64,000 bases of DNA from Peptoniphilus_A genitalis (GCF_949769225.1 NZ_CATKPB010000010.1), one strand, 5' to 3'. Positions 53,304 to 62,275 are shown, counted from the first letter of the stretch. Made by a program: numbers and translations. The notes: a model not told the origin generated them from the sequence alone.

Positions 53304-53606
53304 TTAACTATAAAACTTTGTAATAGTAATAATTACTATTGAGATTAAACGTCCAATTACAAATGGTAACGCTAAAATAACAACCTCTGTCAATTTCTTT
53401 TTTAATTGTTTGCCTACTTTATTTTTATTTATAAAAAGAAATACAAAATTAATTATAAAATACGTCAATATAACCTCATCAATCAAAGATAATATAAAGC
53501 TAGTATCGACATACGATTTTATAAATAACATAACTATGAAAAAAGATGTTATTATTTTTATCTGCATAGCAGGATTTAACATCAGATTTTTAATTTTTTC
53601 TTTCAT
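53304..53606 (-). CDS. Small membrane protein, possible immunity partner
   Basis: I do not recognise this 100-residue protein. It has three hydrophobic helices (about residues 18-30, 36-60 and 74-96) and a basic loop (NKNKVGKQLKKKL). It follows the secreted protein gene by 24 bases on the same strand. A small membrane protein downstream of a secreted peptide gene is the usual layout of bacteriocin immunity, but nothing in this sequence proves it. Its ribosome binding site (AGGCGAG) is weak. Confidence 0.6.
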   Translation of the reverse strand: MKEKIKNLMLNPAMQIKIITSFFIVMLFIKSYVDTSFILSLIDEVILTYFIINFVFLFINKNKVGKQLKKKLTEVVILALPFVIGRLISIVIITITKFYS

Positions 53607-53630
53607 AAAGCTCGCCTTAATTTTAAAAGA

Positions 53631-54266
53631 CTAGTATGTAGAGTAATCCTTTACAGAATATGCATATACATACATTTGTGCTCTATGATTATATCGACAA
53701 TTTCCTATTGCTTTGTAATTAATGCCATGAGACTGTAGATAGCTCGAAGTTTGAGCTCCATATATCCCTAACAACGCTCTAGTTGCCTGATAAACTTTAG
53801 ATGAAATTTCAATCGAAACCACTCCAACTTCAGCTATTATCAATGCTGTTAAAGAAGCATAGCTCAAATATTGTCCTGCTATTGAAAGCATCTCACTATA
53901 CGAAATACTTGCTAAAGAAGTAACACTGCTCCCTGGAGTGCATTGACCCATAACATTCAAAGTATCGTCAGAATATAAATTTATAAAATCATTTGTTATA
54001 GAGGAATACATGGTTTTATTATTTTTATCATATATAAATTGTGTTTTTAAACATCCATTTTCATCTAAGACTTGAACTTTTCTAAATTCATTATCTTCTG
54101 TCAATAAAATTCTATTTTCAATTCCATTTTCAACCGTCTTTATTTCATTGTTTGATATTATATCTACCTTTAATGAATTAGCCTCTTTATCATATGCCCA
54201 CACACTATTAAAAGTAGAAAAAAATAGAACCAACAAAGCAAGCAATAAAGCTGTATATTTTTTCAT
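53631..54266 (-). CDS. Secreted protein, possibly a geobacillin-26-like bacteriocin precursor
   Basis: A 211-residue protein with a clear signal peptide (LLLALLVLFFSTFNSVWA, cleavage near residue 24). The next 80 residues are polar and charged. The C-terminal part has a long Ala/Ser/Leu-rich hydrophobic stretch (SYASLTALIIAEVGVVSIEI) and a Tyr-rich tail (NHRAQMYVYAYSVKDYSTY). Three cysteines are present. The overall plan recalls large unmodified secreted bacteriocins such as the geobacillin 26 family; this is an impression, not a match I can verify. The region is markedly AT-richer than its flanks, consistent with transfer. TAGGAGG precedes the ATG. Confidence 0.5.
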   Translation of the reverse strand: MKKYTALLLALLVLFFSTFNSVWAYDKEANSLKVDIISNNEIKTVENGIENRILLTEDNEFRKVQVLDENGCLKTQFIYDKNNKTMYSSITNDFINLYSDDTLNVMGQCTPGSSVTSLASISYSEMLSIAGQYLSYASLTALIIAEVGVVSIEISSKVYQATRALLGIYGAQTSSYLQSHGINYKAIGNCRYNHRAQMYVYAYSVKDYSTY

Positions 54267-54446
54267 TTTTACCTCCTAATATCCAATATAATATAATTTG
54301 CATTATATATAAAACATTGGAAACATCTCCTCTCTTTTAGATTAATATAACATTTTCTTGTTTTTCAGTCAATACGTTTTCCTGCTGTTTTTTCTTTTAT
54401 ACTATCTTTTGACTATGTGTTAAAATAAAATTAACGAGGTGATTTT

Positions 54447-55400
54447 GTGAAATTATTGATTACTAGTAATATTCCAGAAAAAATTTACGATGATCTAGAC
54501 AAACATTTTGAAATAAGATACCACGACTCCAACGTCCCACTAAGCAAAGAAGAAATTATTGAAATGATAAAGGGACAAGATGCCCTCCTCTGTCCTCTTT
54601 CAGATAAAATCGACAAAGAAGTCATTGATGCTGGCGACAACTTAAAAATTATTGCCAACTATGGAGCTGGCTTCGACAACATAGATATTGATTACGCAAG
54701 AGAAAAAGGAATTGTTGTTACAAACGCACCTGCCCCAGCTTCTGCTGTCTCAACAGCTGAACTTGCCTTTGGACTTATGCTTGCTGCTGCAAGAAAAATT
54801 GTATCTGGCGACAAGGTTACTAGGGCTGGAGAATTTTATGGCTGGCGACCAACTTTTTATCTTGGAAGTCAACTTAAGGGAAAAACTCTTGGCATAATTG
54901 GACTTGGCAACATTGGAAAAAATCTTGCTAAGAGAGCAAGGGCCTTTGAGATGAAGGTTGTTTATTATTCACGAACAAGAAAAGAAGACTTTGAAAAAGA
55001 ATTTGACATAGAATACCTAGATAGAGATGAAGTAATAAGGTCCGCAGACTTTTTGAGTCTTCACACAGCTTTTGTGCCATACCTTCGCCACATGATCTCA
55101 AAAAAAGAACTTGAAATGATGAAAAAAAGTGCTATATTAATAAATGCGTCAAGAGGTCCAATTGTTGATGAAGACGCCCTTGCTGATGCACTAATAGAAA
55201 ATGTAATCGCAGGAGCAGCCCTTGATGTTTATGAGTTTGAACCAAGAGTAAATGATAAACTTATGGACCTTGACAATGTAATCCTTGCCCCTCACCTTGG
55301 CAATGCAACTTTTGAAGCAAGGCTTGAGATGGGCGAAAATGCAAAAGACAATTTAATTGACTTTAAAAATGGTAAAAATCCAAAAAACAAAGTAAACTGA
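54447..55400 (+). CDS. D-isomer-specific 2-hydroxyacid dehydrogenase
   Basis: A 317-residue NAD(P)-dependent dehydrogenase of the glyoxylate/hydroxypyruvate reductase type. The Rossmann loop GIIGLGNIGKNLAKRA is near 151-166. The catalytic Arg lies in NASRGPIVDEDAL, Glu in DVYEFEP, and His in APHLGNAT. The start is GTG at 54447 after GAGGTGAT. It is 8 bases upstream of the formimidoylglutamase gene and likely co-transcribed. The exact keto acid cannot be read from sequence. Confidence 0.92.
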   Translation: MKLLITSNIPEKIYDDLDKHFEIRYHDSNVPLSKEEIIEMIKGQDALLCPLSDKIDKEVIDAGDNLKIIANYGAGFDNIDIDYAREKGIVVTNAPAPASAVSTAELAFGLMLAAARKIVSGDKVTRAGEFYGWRPTFYLGSQLKGKTLGIIGLGNIGKNLAKRARAFEMKVVYYSRTRKEDFEKEFDIEYLDRDEVIRSADFLSLHTAFVPYLRHMISKKELEMMKKSAILINASRGPIVDEDALADALIENVIAGAALDVYEFEPRVNDKLMDLDNVILAPHLGNATFEARLEMGENAKDNLIDFKNGKNPKNKVN

Positions 55401-55408
55401 GGTGTAAA

Positions 55409-56440
55409 ATGATAAATTATTATAGTCCACAAGAAATGACTATATGGTCTGGCAGAGTTGACGATGAAAATGACTACGAATCCTTTAGGTGGCACCAATG
55501 GGTTAAACCCCTTGACCTAAATGATGAAAGCTTAACCCCTTTCGAAGGCAAGCTTGGCTTTGGAATTGTAGGTTTTGAATCTGACCAAGGTATTGAACTT
55601 AACAAGGGAAGGTTTGGAGCTGCTGCTGGCCCTGCTGCTATAAGAAAGGAACTTGCAAAACTTCCATGTCAATTTTCTAAAGATGTTAAGATCTTTGACT
55701 GCGGCAATGTGACAAGTAAGTACACAACTCTTGAAGCCAGCCAAGACGAACTTGCTAAGGCTGTAGATAGGGTTCTTGAGTTAAACTTATTTCCCCTAGT
55801 CCTTGGTGGCGGTCACGAAACTGCCTTTGGTCACTACAAGGGAATTAGCACTTTTCTTGACGACAGAGAAGACAACAAGCTTGGAATTTTAAATTTCGAT
55901 GCCCACTTTGACCTAAGACCTTATGAAAAGGGAACTGGTACAAGTGGAACTATGTTTAGGCAAATTGCTGACTACACTCGTGAAAAGGGAACTCAATATG
56001 CCTACTATGTAATGGGGATTCAAAAACACTCCAACACCCTTTCCCTATTTAGAACTGCAGAAAAGTTGGGCGTTACTTATGTCTTAGGTAAGGACCTTAT
56101 CAACGGCAACTTATTTGATATTGTCCAACATCTTGACGAATATATCCACGAGCAAGACCACCTATATGTAACAATTTGTATGGACTGCTTCACATCTTCC
56201 TATGCACCAGGAGTTTCTGCTCCTCAAGCCTTGGGAGTTGATCCAGAAAAAGTAATCCTACTTTTAAAACACGTCTTTTCATCTGGCAAGCCAATGAGCT
56301 TTGACATTTGCGAAGTTTCTCCAAGATTTGACCACGACTCTGTAACTGCCAACTTGGCATCAATTCTTGTTTACACTGTTGTGTCAACTATGGCCCAACA
56401 CGAGCTAGGCAAGGCAAACAAAAAATATATTCCCAACTAA
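55409..56440 (+). CDS. hutG: Formimidoylglutamase-like ureohydrolase
   Basis: A 343-residue arginase-superfamily enzyme, closest to HutG, which splits N-formimino-glutamate to glutamate and formamide in histidine breakdown. The Mn-site blocks are GGGHETAFGH and NFDAHFDLRP. The third block reads ICMDCFTSSYAPGVSAP; compared with the usual IDLDVxxxxFAPG, the first Asp is replaced by Cys. No hutH, hutU or hutI gene is in the window, so the substrate is inferred only from family. It is second in the operon with the 2-hydroxyacid dehydrogenase. Confidence 0.85.
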   Translation: MINYYSPQEMTIWSGRVDDENDYESFRWHQWVKPLDLNDESLTPFEGKLGFGIVGFESDQGIELNKGRFGAAAGPAAIRKELAKLPCQFSKDVKIFDCGNVTSKYTTLEASQDELAKAVDRVLELNLFPLVLGGGHETAFGHYKGISTFLDDREDNKLGILNFDAHFDLRPYEKGTGTSGTMFRQIADYTREKGTQYAYYVMGIQKHSNTLSLFRTAEKLGVTYVLGKDLINGNLFDIVQHLDEYIHEQDHLYVTICMDCFTSSYAPGVSAPQALGVDPEKVILLLKHVFSSGKPMSFDICEVSPRFDHDSVTANLASILVYTVVSTMAQHELGKANKKYIPN

Positions 56441-56471
56441 GTTATAAATAAAAATTTAATCTAAAAAAATT

Positions 56472-56491
56472 GCCATGGACTTCTCCATGGC
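56472..56491 (+). terminator. Terminator of the hutG operon
   Basis: GCCATGG (56472-56478) pairs with CCATGGC (56485-56491), followed by T5. Confidence 0.9.
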
Positions 56492-56524
56492 TTTTTCTTT
56501 GTCAAAAATTATTTTCTTTTTACA

Positions 56525-57304
56525 TTATAGAGAGTTACCAACCTCAATAGAAATTTCATAAAATTTATCTAAGATGGAATCTAGCTTAAGATTTTTCTTT
56601 TCTTCGCCAGCTAAGTCCATAATCTTTTCTCCCTTGTGCATCATTATGAGCCTGTCCCCATACTTAAGTGAATAATTTAAGTTGTGGGTTACCATTAGGG
56701 CAGTTAAATTTTTTTCTCTCACAAGCTTATCTGTGATTGCCATAACTGTGTCTGCAGTCTTGGGGTCAAGAGCTGCTGTGTGCTCATCTAAAATTAAAAA
56801 GTCTATGGGAACAAGAGTTGCCATTATAAGGGCAAGAGCTTGTCTTTGACCACCTGATAAGAGTCCAACCTTGTCGTCTAACTTGTCCTCAAGTCCAAGA
56901 CCAAGACCTCTTAATGTCTCCCTATAAATTTCTCTTTTCTTTTTATTTACTCCAAGACTCAAGTTCCATGACTTGTTTTTATTTTCCGCCATGGACATAT
57001 TCTCTAAGATTGTCATCTTTGGCGAAGTCCCCATTTTTGGATCTTGAAAAACTCTTCCCATCTTGACATATCTCTTGTGCTCAGGAATTTTTTTGAGGTT
57101 CTCTCCGTCTATTAAAATTTCTCCAGAGTCTTCTCTTAAAGATCCACAAATTATATTTAAGAGAGTGGACTTGCCTGACCCATTAGACCCAATGATGCTA
57201 AGGAATTGTCCCTTGGGAAGGCTTAGGTCAAAGCCAGAAAAAAGTTTATTCTCATTAGCTGTTCCAATGTTAAAGGTTTTGTAAATTGATTTCAACTCAA
57301 GCAT
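56525..57304 (-). CDS. trpZ: Tryptophan ABC transporter ATPase (TrpZ-like)
   Basis: A 259-residue ATPase with Walker A GSNGSGKSTL (about 37-46), signature LLSGGQRQAL, Walker B LILDEHTAAL and H-loop VTHNLNYSL. It is the last gene of a substrate-binding protein/permease/ATPase operon. Naming it for tryptophan rests on the Trp-specific T-box at the head of the operon rather than on the ATPase itself. It overlaps the permease gene by 8 bases. Confidence 0.82.
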   Translation of the reverse strand: MLELKSIYKTFNIGTANENKLFSGFDLSLPKGQFLSIIGSNGSGKSTLLNIICGSLREDSGEILIDGENLKKIPEHKRYVKMGRVFQDPKMGTSPKMTILENMSMAENKNKSWNLSLGVNKKKREIYRETLRGLGLGLEDKLDDKVGLLSGGQRQALALIMATLVPIDFLILDEHTAALDPKTADTVMAITDKLVREKNLTALMVTHNLNYSLKYGDRLIMMHKGEKIMDLAGEEKKNLKLDSILDKFYEISIEVGNSL

Positions 57305-58175
57305 GATAGACCTTCTTTCTCTTTCCCCTTCCTGCGATTAAAATCACAAGGAAGATTGCTGCTGTTATAAGTTTCATTGAATTTGCCGAAAAACCAAGGG
57401 CAATTGCAAGGGCAATTGATGCCTTGTAGAGAATTGATCCCACTAAAACCTTACTTGTGTCCTTCATAAAGTCCAGGCTCTCAAGGAGTTTCATCCCAAG
57501 GACCACTGCCGCAAGACCCATTACCATGGACCCAGTTCCCATGGAAACTTCAAAAAATCTTTGCTCTTGACAAACTATAGCCCCGCTTAAAGCCACAAGT
57601 CCATTGGAAAGTGCAAGGCCACAAATCTTTACCCTGCCTGGGTCAACTGCCATGGTCCTAACAAGGCTTTCGTTGTCGCCACAAGCCTTTAAAATAAATC
57701 CAGCCTTGGTCTTTAAAAAATAATCTAAGATGATTTTCATCACAAGAACAAAAAGAATCATAACAAAGAGCAAGTCAAAATCTTTTAAATTTTCGGGCAC
57801 AAGTCTTGCAAGTCCTGTAGAAAAAATTGTTGCCTCATTAAAGATTGGCACGTTAGCTTTACCTGCAATTTTTAAATTAATAGTCCATAGGGCAGTTTGC
57901 ATAATAAGACCTGCAAGTAGGTCTTCTACCTTTAGCTTTATGTGTATAAGGCCTGTCAAGGAACCTGCAATAGCTCCAGCCAAGAAACTCATTACAAGGG
58001 CAAGGCCAGGATTCACTCCCCTTAGGATTGCAAAGACTGTTACTGCTGCTCCCAGCGGAAAGGACCCGTCAACTGTTAAGTCTGGGAAGTCCAAGATGCT
58101 GTAAGCAATATAAAGACCAAGGGCTAAGAAACTATAAGTCAGCCCTTGCTCAATTATTCCTCTTAAAATGTCCAT
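57297..58175 (-). CDS. trpY: Tryptophan ABC transporter permease (TrpY-like)
   Basis: A 292-residue branched-chain-type permease with about eight hydrophobic helices (DFPDLTVDGSFPLGAAVTV at the start is typical of this subgroup, and KVEDLLAGLIMQTALWTINL follows). It forms the membrane channel of the importer. It is 7 bases behind the binding-protein gene and overlaps the ATPase gene, so all three are coupled. Confidence 0.85.
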   Translation of the reverse strand: MDILRGIIEQGLTYSFLALGLYIAYSILDFPDLTVDGSFPLGAAVTVFAILRGVNPGLALVMSFLAGAIAGSLTGLIHIKLKVEDLLAGLIMQTALWTINLKIAGKANVPIFNEATIFSTGLARLVPENLKDFDLLFVMILFVLVMKIILDYFLKTKAGFILKACGDNESLVRTMAVDPGRVKICGLALSNGLVALSGAIVCQEQRFFEVSMGTGSMVMGLAAVVLGMKLLESLDFMKDTSKVLVGSILYKASIALAIALGFSANSMKLITAAIFLVILIAGRGKRKKVYHA

Positions 58176-58182
58176 GGATTAC

Positions 58183-59196
58183 CTACTTTTCTGAAGGGAT
58201 TATAACTTCAGTTATATTTTCTGTTGCCCTATCAAGTAGGTCCTTTGGTATTTCTATGCCAAGGTCTTTAGCAACCTTTGAGTTTAAGTATAGGTTTGGC
58301 TTTTCAATAGTTTCAAAAGGCATTTCACTTGCCTTAGCTTCTCCCTTTAAAATTTTTGCAGCCATCTTACCTGTTTGCTTGCCAAGAGAAACATATTCAA
58401 TACCTTCTGAACCAAGGCAACCCATGTTTACTTGTTCAACTTCAGAACCAAAAACTGGAATCTTCTTTGCATTGGCCTTGTCTAAAATTGTTGGAAGAGA
58501 ATTCACAACTGTGTTATCCAAAAGATTTGTAATGGCATCAACTTTTGAAAGTAGGTTGTCTGTTGCTAGAGGTATGTCTGCTGTAGTGTTTATAGCCTCG
58601 TCAACAATTGTGAAGCCGTACTTACCTGCAAGATCCTTGTAGATATTTAACATTGAATCAGAGTTTGATTCACTAGATGTGTGAAGGATGCCAAGATTTT
58701 TTGCTTCTGGCATTATCTCTCTTATTAATTTTAATTGAGCTTCCACTGGCAAGATGTCACTTGTGCCTGTCACATTGCCAAGAGGTTTTTTGTTTTCATC
58801 TGCAAGTTGAGCACCAATAGGATCAGTGATTGCTGTGTAGACAACTGGTATGTCTGTTTTCATTGTTGCGTTGTAGGCACTCATGGCTGCTGGTGTGGCA
58901 ATTGCTGTTACCATATCAACCTTGTTGCCCACAAAGGCATTTGCTATTTGGGCTGCTATACCCATATCTGCTTGAGCGTTTTGGTAATCAATTTCTAAAT
59001 TCTTTCCTTCAACAAGGCCTTCTTCTTCAAGTCCTTGTAAGAAACCTTCCCTACAATTATCAAGTGATGGGTGTTGAGCAAATTGTAAAATTCCAATTTT
59101 ATAAACTTTCTCACTATCAGAAGTTTTTTCTCCGCTTCCCTTTGAACATCCAACTAGCAACATAACTAATGACAATACTACTAAAATTTTTTTCAT
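58183..59196 (-). CDS. trpX: Tryptophan ABC transporter substrate-binding lipoprotein (TrpX-like)
   Basis: A 337-residue lipoprotein with lipobox LLVGCSKG (Cys17). It has the fold of the ABC_sub_bind family (YKIGILQFAQHPSLDNCREG, VVYTAITDPIGAQL, GNVTGTSDILPVEAQLKLI, KIPVFGSEVEQVNMGCLGSE). It captures the amino acid outside the membrane and heads a three-gene importer operon. AAAGGAG precedes the start. A T-box leader with UGG specifier controls the operon. Confidence 0.88.
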   Translation of the reverse strand: MKKILVVLSLVMLLVGCSKGSGEKTSDSEKVYKIGILQFAQHPSLDNCREGFLQGLEEEGLVEGKNLEIDYQNAQADMGIAAQIANAFVGNKVDMVTAIATPAAMSAYNATMKTDIPVVYTAITDPIGAQLADENKKPLGNVTGTSDILPVEAQLKLIREIMPEAKNLGILHTSSESNSDSMLNIYKDLAGKYGFTIVDEAINTTADIPLATDNLLSKVDAITNLLDNTVVNSLPTILDKANAKKIPVFGSEVEQVNMGCLGSEGIEYVSLGKQTGKMAAKILKGEAKASEMPFETIEKPNLYLNSKVAKDLGIEIPKDLLDRATENITEVIIPSEK

Positions 59197-59239
59197 TTTT
59201 TTCTCCTTTTCCTCACACTATGAGAGAAGGATGGAAATA

Positions 59240-59507
59240 AAAAAAGACTTCCATCCCTAATGGGACAAAAGTCTTAACTTCTGCGGTACCACCCAAATTT
59301 GCATAAAGCACCCTCTCATCAATACTAACATATTGGTCTTATTTTAACGGCTAAGTCCCGTCGGGCATTACTCTAAATCAAAGATTTATTTCTTCCCGCC
59401 CTCAGAAGTCCATTCATTTAAACTTCACCTACAAGTCTCTCACCAAGTGACTCACTCTCTTTAAAGCTCCATAAAAATTACTAATCTTCTTTATCGGTTT
59501 ATTATTT
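59240..59507 (-). ncRNA. T-box leader, tryptophan specifier (UGG)
   Basis: The minus strand carries a complete T-box. The specifier loop reads GAAUGGACUUC, placing UGG (59412-59410) as a tryptophan codon. The conserved T-box sequence GGGUGGUACCGC occupies 59294-59283. An intrinsic terminator (59275-59244: AAGACTT pairs with AAGTCTT) with T7 follows, just before the start of the binding-protein gene. Uncharged tRNA-Trp should stabilise the antiterminator and turn on the importer when tryptophan is scarce. Confidence 0.95.
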
Positions 59508-59513
59508 AGATAT

Positions 59514-59542
59514 AATATAGGCTTTCAATTTTATTTTGTCAA
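59514..59542 (-). promoter_or_regulatory. Promoter for the T-box and tryptophan importer operon
   Basis: On the minus strand TTGACA (59537-59542) and TATATT (59514-59519) are separated by exactly 17 bases. Confidence 0.8.
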
Positions 59543-59654
59543 GAAGTTTTTTTATATTGATTTTAAATTTTTAAAAAGTAAATCCCACGAGATTAAAAAA
59601 AATTACCATATCTTTAAATTTTAAAAATGTAAGCTCAAAATAATTTTCAAAGGT

Positions 59655-59683
59655 TTGACTATTTTAATAAAAAGATATATATT
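59655..59683 (+). promoter_or_regulatory. Promoter for htpG
   Basis: TTGACT (59655-59660) and TATATT (59678-59683) are 17 bases apart. The CIRCE-like operator starts two bases later. Confidence 0.8.
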
Positions 59684-59684
59684 A

Positions 59685-59711
59685 TTAGCAGAAGCACATA
59701 TCGAGTGCTAA
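59685..59711. promoter_or_regulatory. CIRCE-like HrcA operator upstream of htpG
   Basis: The site fits TTAGCACTC-N9-GAGTGCTAA with a perfect right arm (GAGTGCTAA, 59703-59711) and six of nine positions in the left arm (TTAGCAGAA, 59685-59693), with the exact 9-base spacer. Its position at the transcription start suggests HrcA repression. Confidence 0.8.
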
Positions 59712-59728
59712 TGAAGAAAGGTGATAAT

Positions 59729-61582
59729 ATGCAAAATAAAAAATATAATGCCGAAACAGAAAGATTAATGGACTTGATGATTCATTCCATTTACACAAAT
59801 AAAGAAATATTCCTAAGAGAACTTATCTCCAACGCATCAGATGCTATGGACAAGATGTACTACATCGCCTTAAACGATGACAAGCTTAAGTTCAACCACG
59901 AAGACTATTTTATTAGGATCACTCCTGACAAGGACAAGAGAACTTTGACAATAGAAGACGGTGGCCTTGGCATGACTGCTGAAGAACTTGTAGAAAATTT
60001 GGGAACAATAGCAAAGTCTGGATCTCTTGATTTTAAAAACTTAAACAAAAAAGATGCCGACCACGAAATCATTGGACAGTTTGGTGTTGGTTTCTACTCT
60101 GCCTTTATGGTTGCAGATGAAATTTCTGTCTTGACTAAGTCTTACAAGGAAGAAAAAGCTCATCTTTGGAAGTCCAAAGGTGCAGAAGGCTACTCCATTG
60201 AAGATGCAGAAAAGGACAAACATGGTACTATCATAACTCTTCACTTGAGAAACAACACTAAGGAAGAAAATTATGATGTCTATCTCGATGAATATAAGAT
60301 AAGAGAACTTGTGAGCCACTACTCCAACTACATCTCCTATCCAATTAAGATGGAAGTGGAAAAGAAAAGACCAGCTGCCGACTCAACAGAAGATGATCCA
60401 AAATTTGAATCCTATTGGGAAGACGATGTATTAAACTCTTCTGTCCCAATGTGGAGAAAAAATAAAAATGAATTAAAGGAAGAGGACTACAACAACTTCT
60501 TCAGGCAAAGACACTTTGGCTTTGAAGACCCCCTTGCCCACATCCACATCTCTGTGGAAGGTATGATTTCCTTTAAGGCAATTTTATACATTCCATCAAG
60601 GAGACCTTTTGACTTCCTAAACCCAGACAAGAAGGGTGGACTTGAACTCTACTCCAACGGCGTCTTAATTATGGAAAAATGTGAAGACCTACTTCCAGAC
60701 TACTTGAGCTTCATCAAGGGCGTTGTAGACTCAGAGGATATTTCCCTTAACATCTCACGTGAAATGCTACAAAAAACTCGTGAACTCCAACTAATTAAGA
60801 AAAATATAGAAAAGAAAATCCTTGATGAACTTGCAAAGATTCTTAAAAATGATAGGGACAAGTACGCTGAATTCTTTAAAAACTTTGGCGTCAGTCTAAA
60901 GTCAGGTGCCTATGAAAATTATGGAGCCGACAAGGACAAGTTAAAGGACCTCTTTATCTACACAACTACTAAAAGAGAAAATATTACTTTTAACGAGTAC
61001 AGGAAGGACATGTTGCCAGACCAAGACTTCATCTACTATGCAAATGGCTCATCAATCGAGGCCATTAAGGACCTACCACAAATCAAACACTTTATCGACA
61101 AGGACATAGAAATTCTTGCCCTCACAGATCCAATTGACGAGTTTGTCATCAAGATGCTAGAAGAATATGACGAAAAGAAGTTCAAGTCTATTTCCGAAAC
61201 AGATGAAGTCAAAGAAGAAGATGAAAAGAATTTACAAGACTATGTAAAGAAGATGAAAGACATCTTAAAGGGAGAAGTTTCATCAATAAGAGAAAATCCA
61301 AATCTAAAAGATGACGCAGCCTACCTATCAAGCAAGGGCGAAATCTCCATTGAAATGGAAAAAACTCTTAGCCACATGCCAAACAACCAAGGCTTTAAGG
61401 CAGACAAGGTCCTAGAAGTAAATCCAAACCACCCTGCTCTTAAGAAGTTAAAGGAAATGGATGAATCTTCAGAAGAATTTAAAACTTACACACAAATGCT
61501 ATACGATGGAGCAAGACTTGTTGCAGGGCTTGAAATAAAAGACCCAATAGCCTACGCAAGAAATGTTTCAAAGTTAATGTAA
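59729..61582 (+). CDS. htpG: Molecular chaperone HtpG (Hsp90 family)
   Basis: A complete 617-residue Hsp90. The GHKL ATPase domain has IYTNKEIFLRELISNASDA, IEDGGLGMT and GQFGVGFYSAFMVAD. The middle domain carries LYIPSRRPFDF, LELYSNGVLIME and SLNISREMLQ with the catalytic Arg. The C-terminal domain mediates dimerisation. I chose the ATG at 59729, preceded by GAAAGGTGAT; an earlier reading from 59705 overlaps the CIRCE-like site. In many Firmicutes htpG is outside the CIRCE regulon, so the operator here is notable. Confidence 0.97.
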   Translation: MQNKKYNAETERLMDLMIHSIYTNKEIFLRELISNASDAMDKMYYIALNDDKLKFNHEDYFIRITPDKDKRTLTIEDGGLGMTAEELVENLGTIAKSGSLDFKNLNKKDADHEIIGQFGVGFYSAFMVADEISVLTKSYKEEKAHLWKSKGAEGYSIEDAEKDKHGTIITLHLRNNTKEENYDVYLDEYKIRELVSHYSNYISYPIKMEVEKKRPAADSTEDDPKFESYWEDDVLNSSVPMWRKNKNELKEEDYNNFFRQRHFGFEDPLAHIHISVEGMISFKAILYIPSRRPFDFLNPDKKGGLELYSNGVLIMEKCEDLLPDYLSFIKGVVDSEDISLNISREMLQKTRELQLIKKNIEKKILDELAKILKNDRDKYAEFFKNFGVSLKSGAYENYGADKDKLKDLFIYTTTKRENITFNEYRKDMLPDQDFIYYANGSSIEAIKDLPQIKHFIDKDIEILALTDPIDEFVIKMLEEYDEKKFKSISETDEVKEEDEKNLQDYVKKMKDILKGEVSSIRENPNLKDDAAYLSSKGEISIEMEKTLSHMPNNQGFKADKVLEVNPNHPALKKLKEMDESSEEFKTYTQMLYDGARLVAGLEIKDPIAYARNVSKLM

Positions 61583-61608
61583 GATTAAAAAGATAAAAAC
61601 TTTCAAAG

Positions 61609-61630
61609 CAGCCCACAAGATCGTGGGCTG
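61609..61630 (+). terminator. Terminator of htpG
   Basis: CAGCCCAC (61609-61616) pairs with GTGGGCTG (61623-61630), followed by T7. Confidence 0.93.
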
Positions 61631-61744
61631 TTTTTTTATATACTTAACCATATTTATCTCACAATTTCCATTAGCAAATTTTAAAAAATTTTATTCCAGG
61701 AACTCCTAAAGTAGTCCATGGAATTTTTCTCCTTAAATTGGATT

Positions 61745-62275
61745 TTAATCAATTTTATACTTTTCCCTCAATTTTTTGATTAAAATCCTCATTAGTCCAG
61801 CTATAGTTGAAGAATTTAAATACGCTTGTCCAAAATGGTGTGTAGCGTAGCTATCTACATCTCCTCCTAAAATTTCTTTAACTTCCTTGTCGGTTATAAA
61901 TTCATTAAATATGGCAATGTCATCTTTAAACTTACTTTTATATATTCTCTCATATTCTTCCAAACCTCGGTTTATCCAAAATGTATCATAGTAGGGTTCC
62001 TTATATGCTTTTAACCAATCCCACATAATTTCAGGGTCATAAACATTAGGGTTTTCTAAATGACATCTTTTAAAAAGTAAGACATAATTCGATGGAATAT
62101 CTTCACCACCCAAAGATCTTGGAATTATATGACATCTCTCTAGCCTTCTTTTTGATCCACACCTCCAACATCTTTCTAATGCTTCTGATGCATCAACACT
62201 TAAGTTACTTTCATCAATTCTAGAAAACCAATAATCACATATTTCTTCTTTCGTTGTTTTAATTTCTTTAGTCAT
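61745..62275 (-). CDS. HNH endonuclease-type protein
   Basis: A 176-residue protein with an HNH-like zinc-bound core: CWRCGSKRRLERCHIIPRSL, then SNYVLLFKRCH. Two CxxC-type cysteine pairs and the HII catalytic His are present (about residues 36-70). The rest is helical and not recognised. Such proteins are often stand-alone nucleases in restriction or defence clusters. I chose the ATG at 62275, just after GGGAGA; a TTG reading from 62287 adds four residues. It stands 176 bases from the uncharacterised genes upstream, in an AT-rich block. Confidence 0.75.
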   Translation of the reverse strand: MTKEIKTTKEEICDYWFSRIDESNLSVDASEALERCWRCGSKRRLERCHIIPRSLGGEDIPSNYVLLFKRCHLENPNVYDPEIMWDWLKAYKEPYYDTFWINRGLEEYERIYKSKFKDDIAIFNEFITDKEVKEILGGDVDSYATHHFGQAYLNSSTIAGLMRILIKKLREKYKID

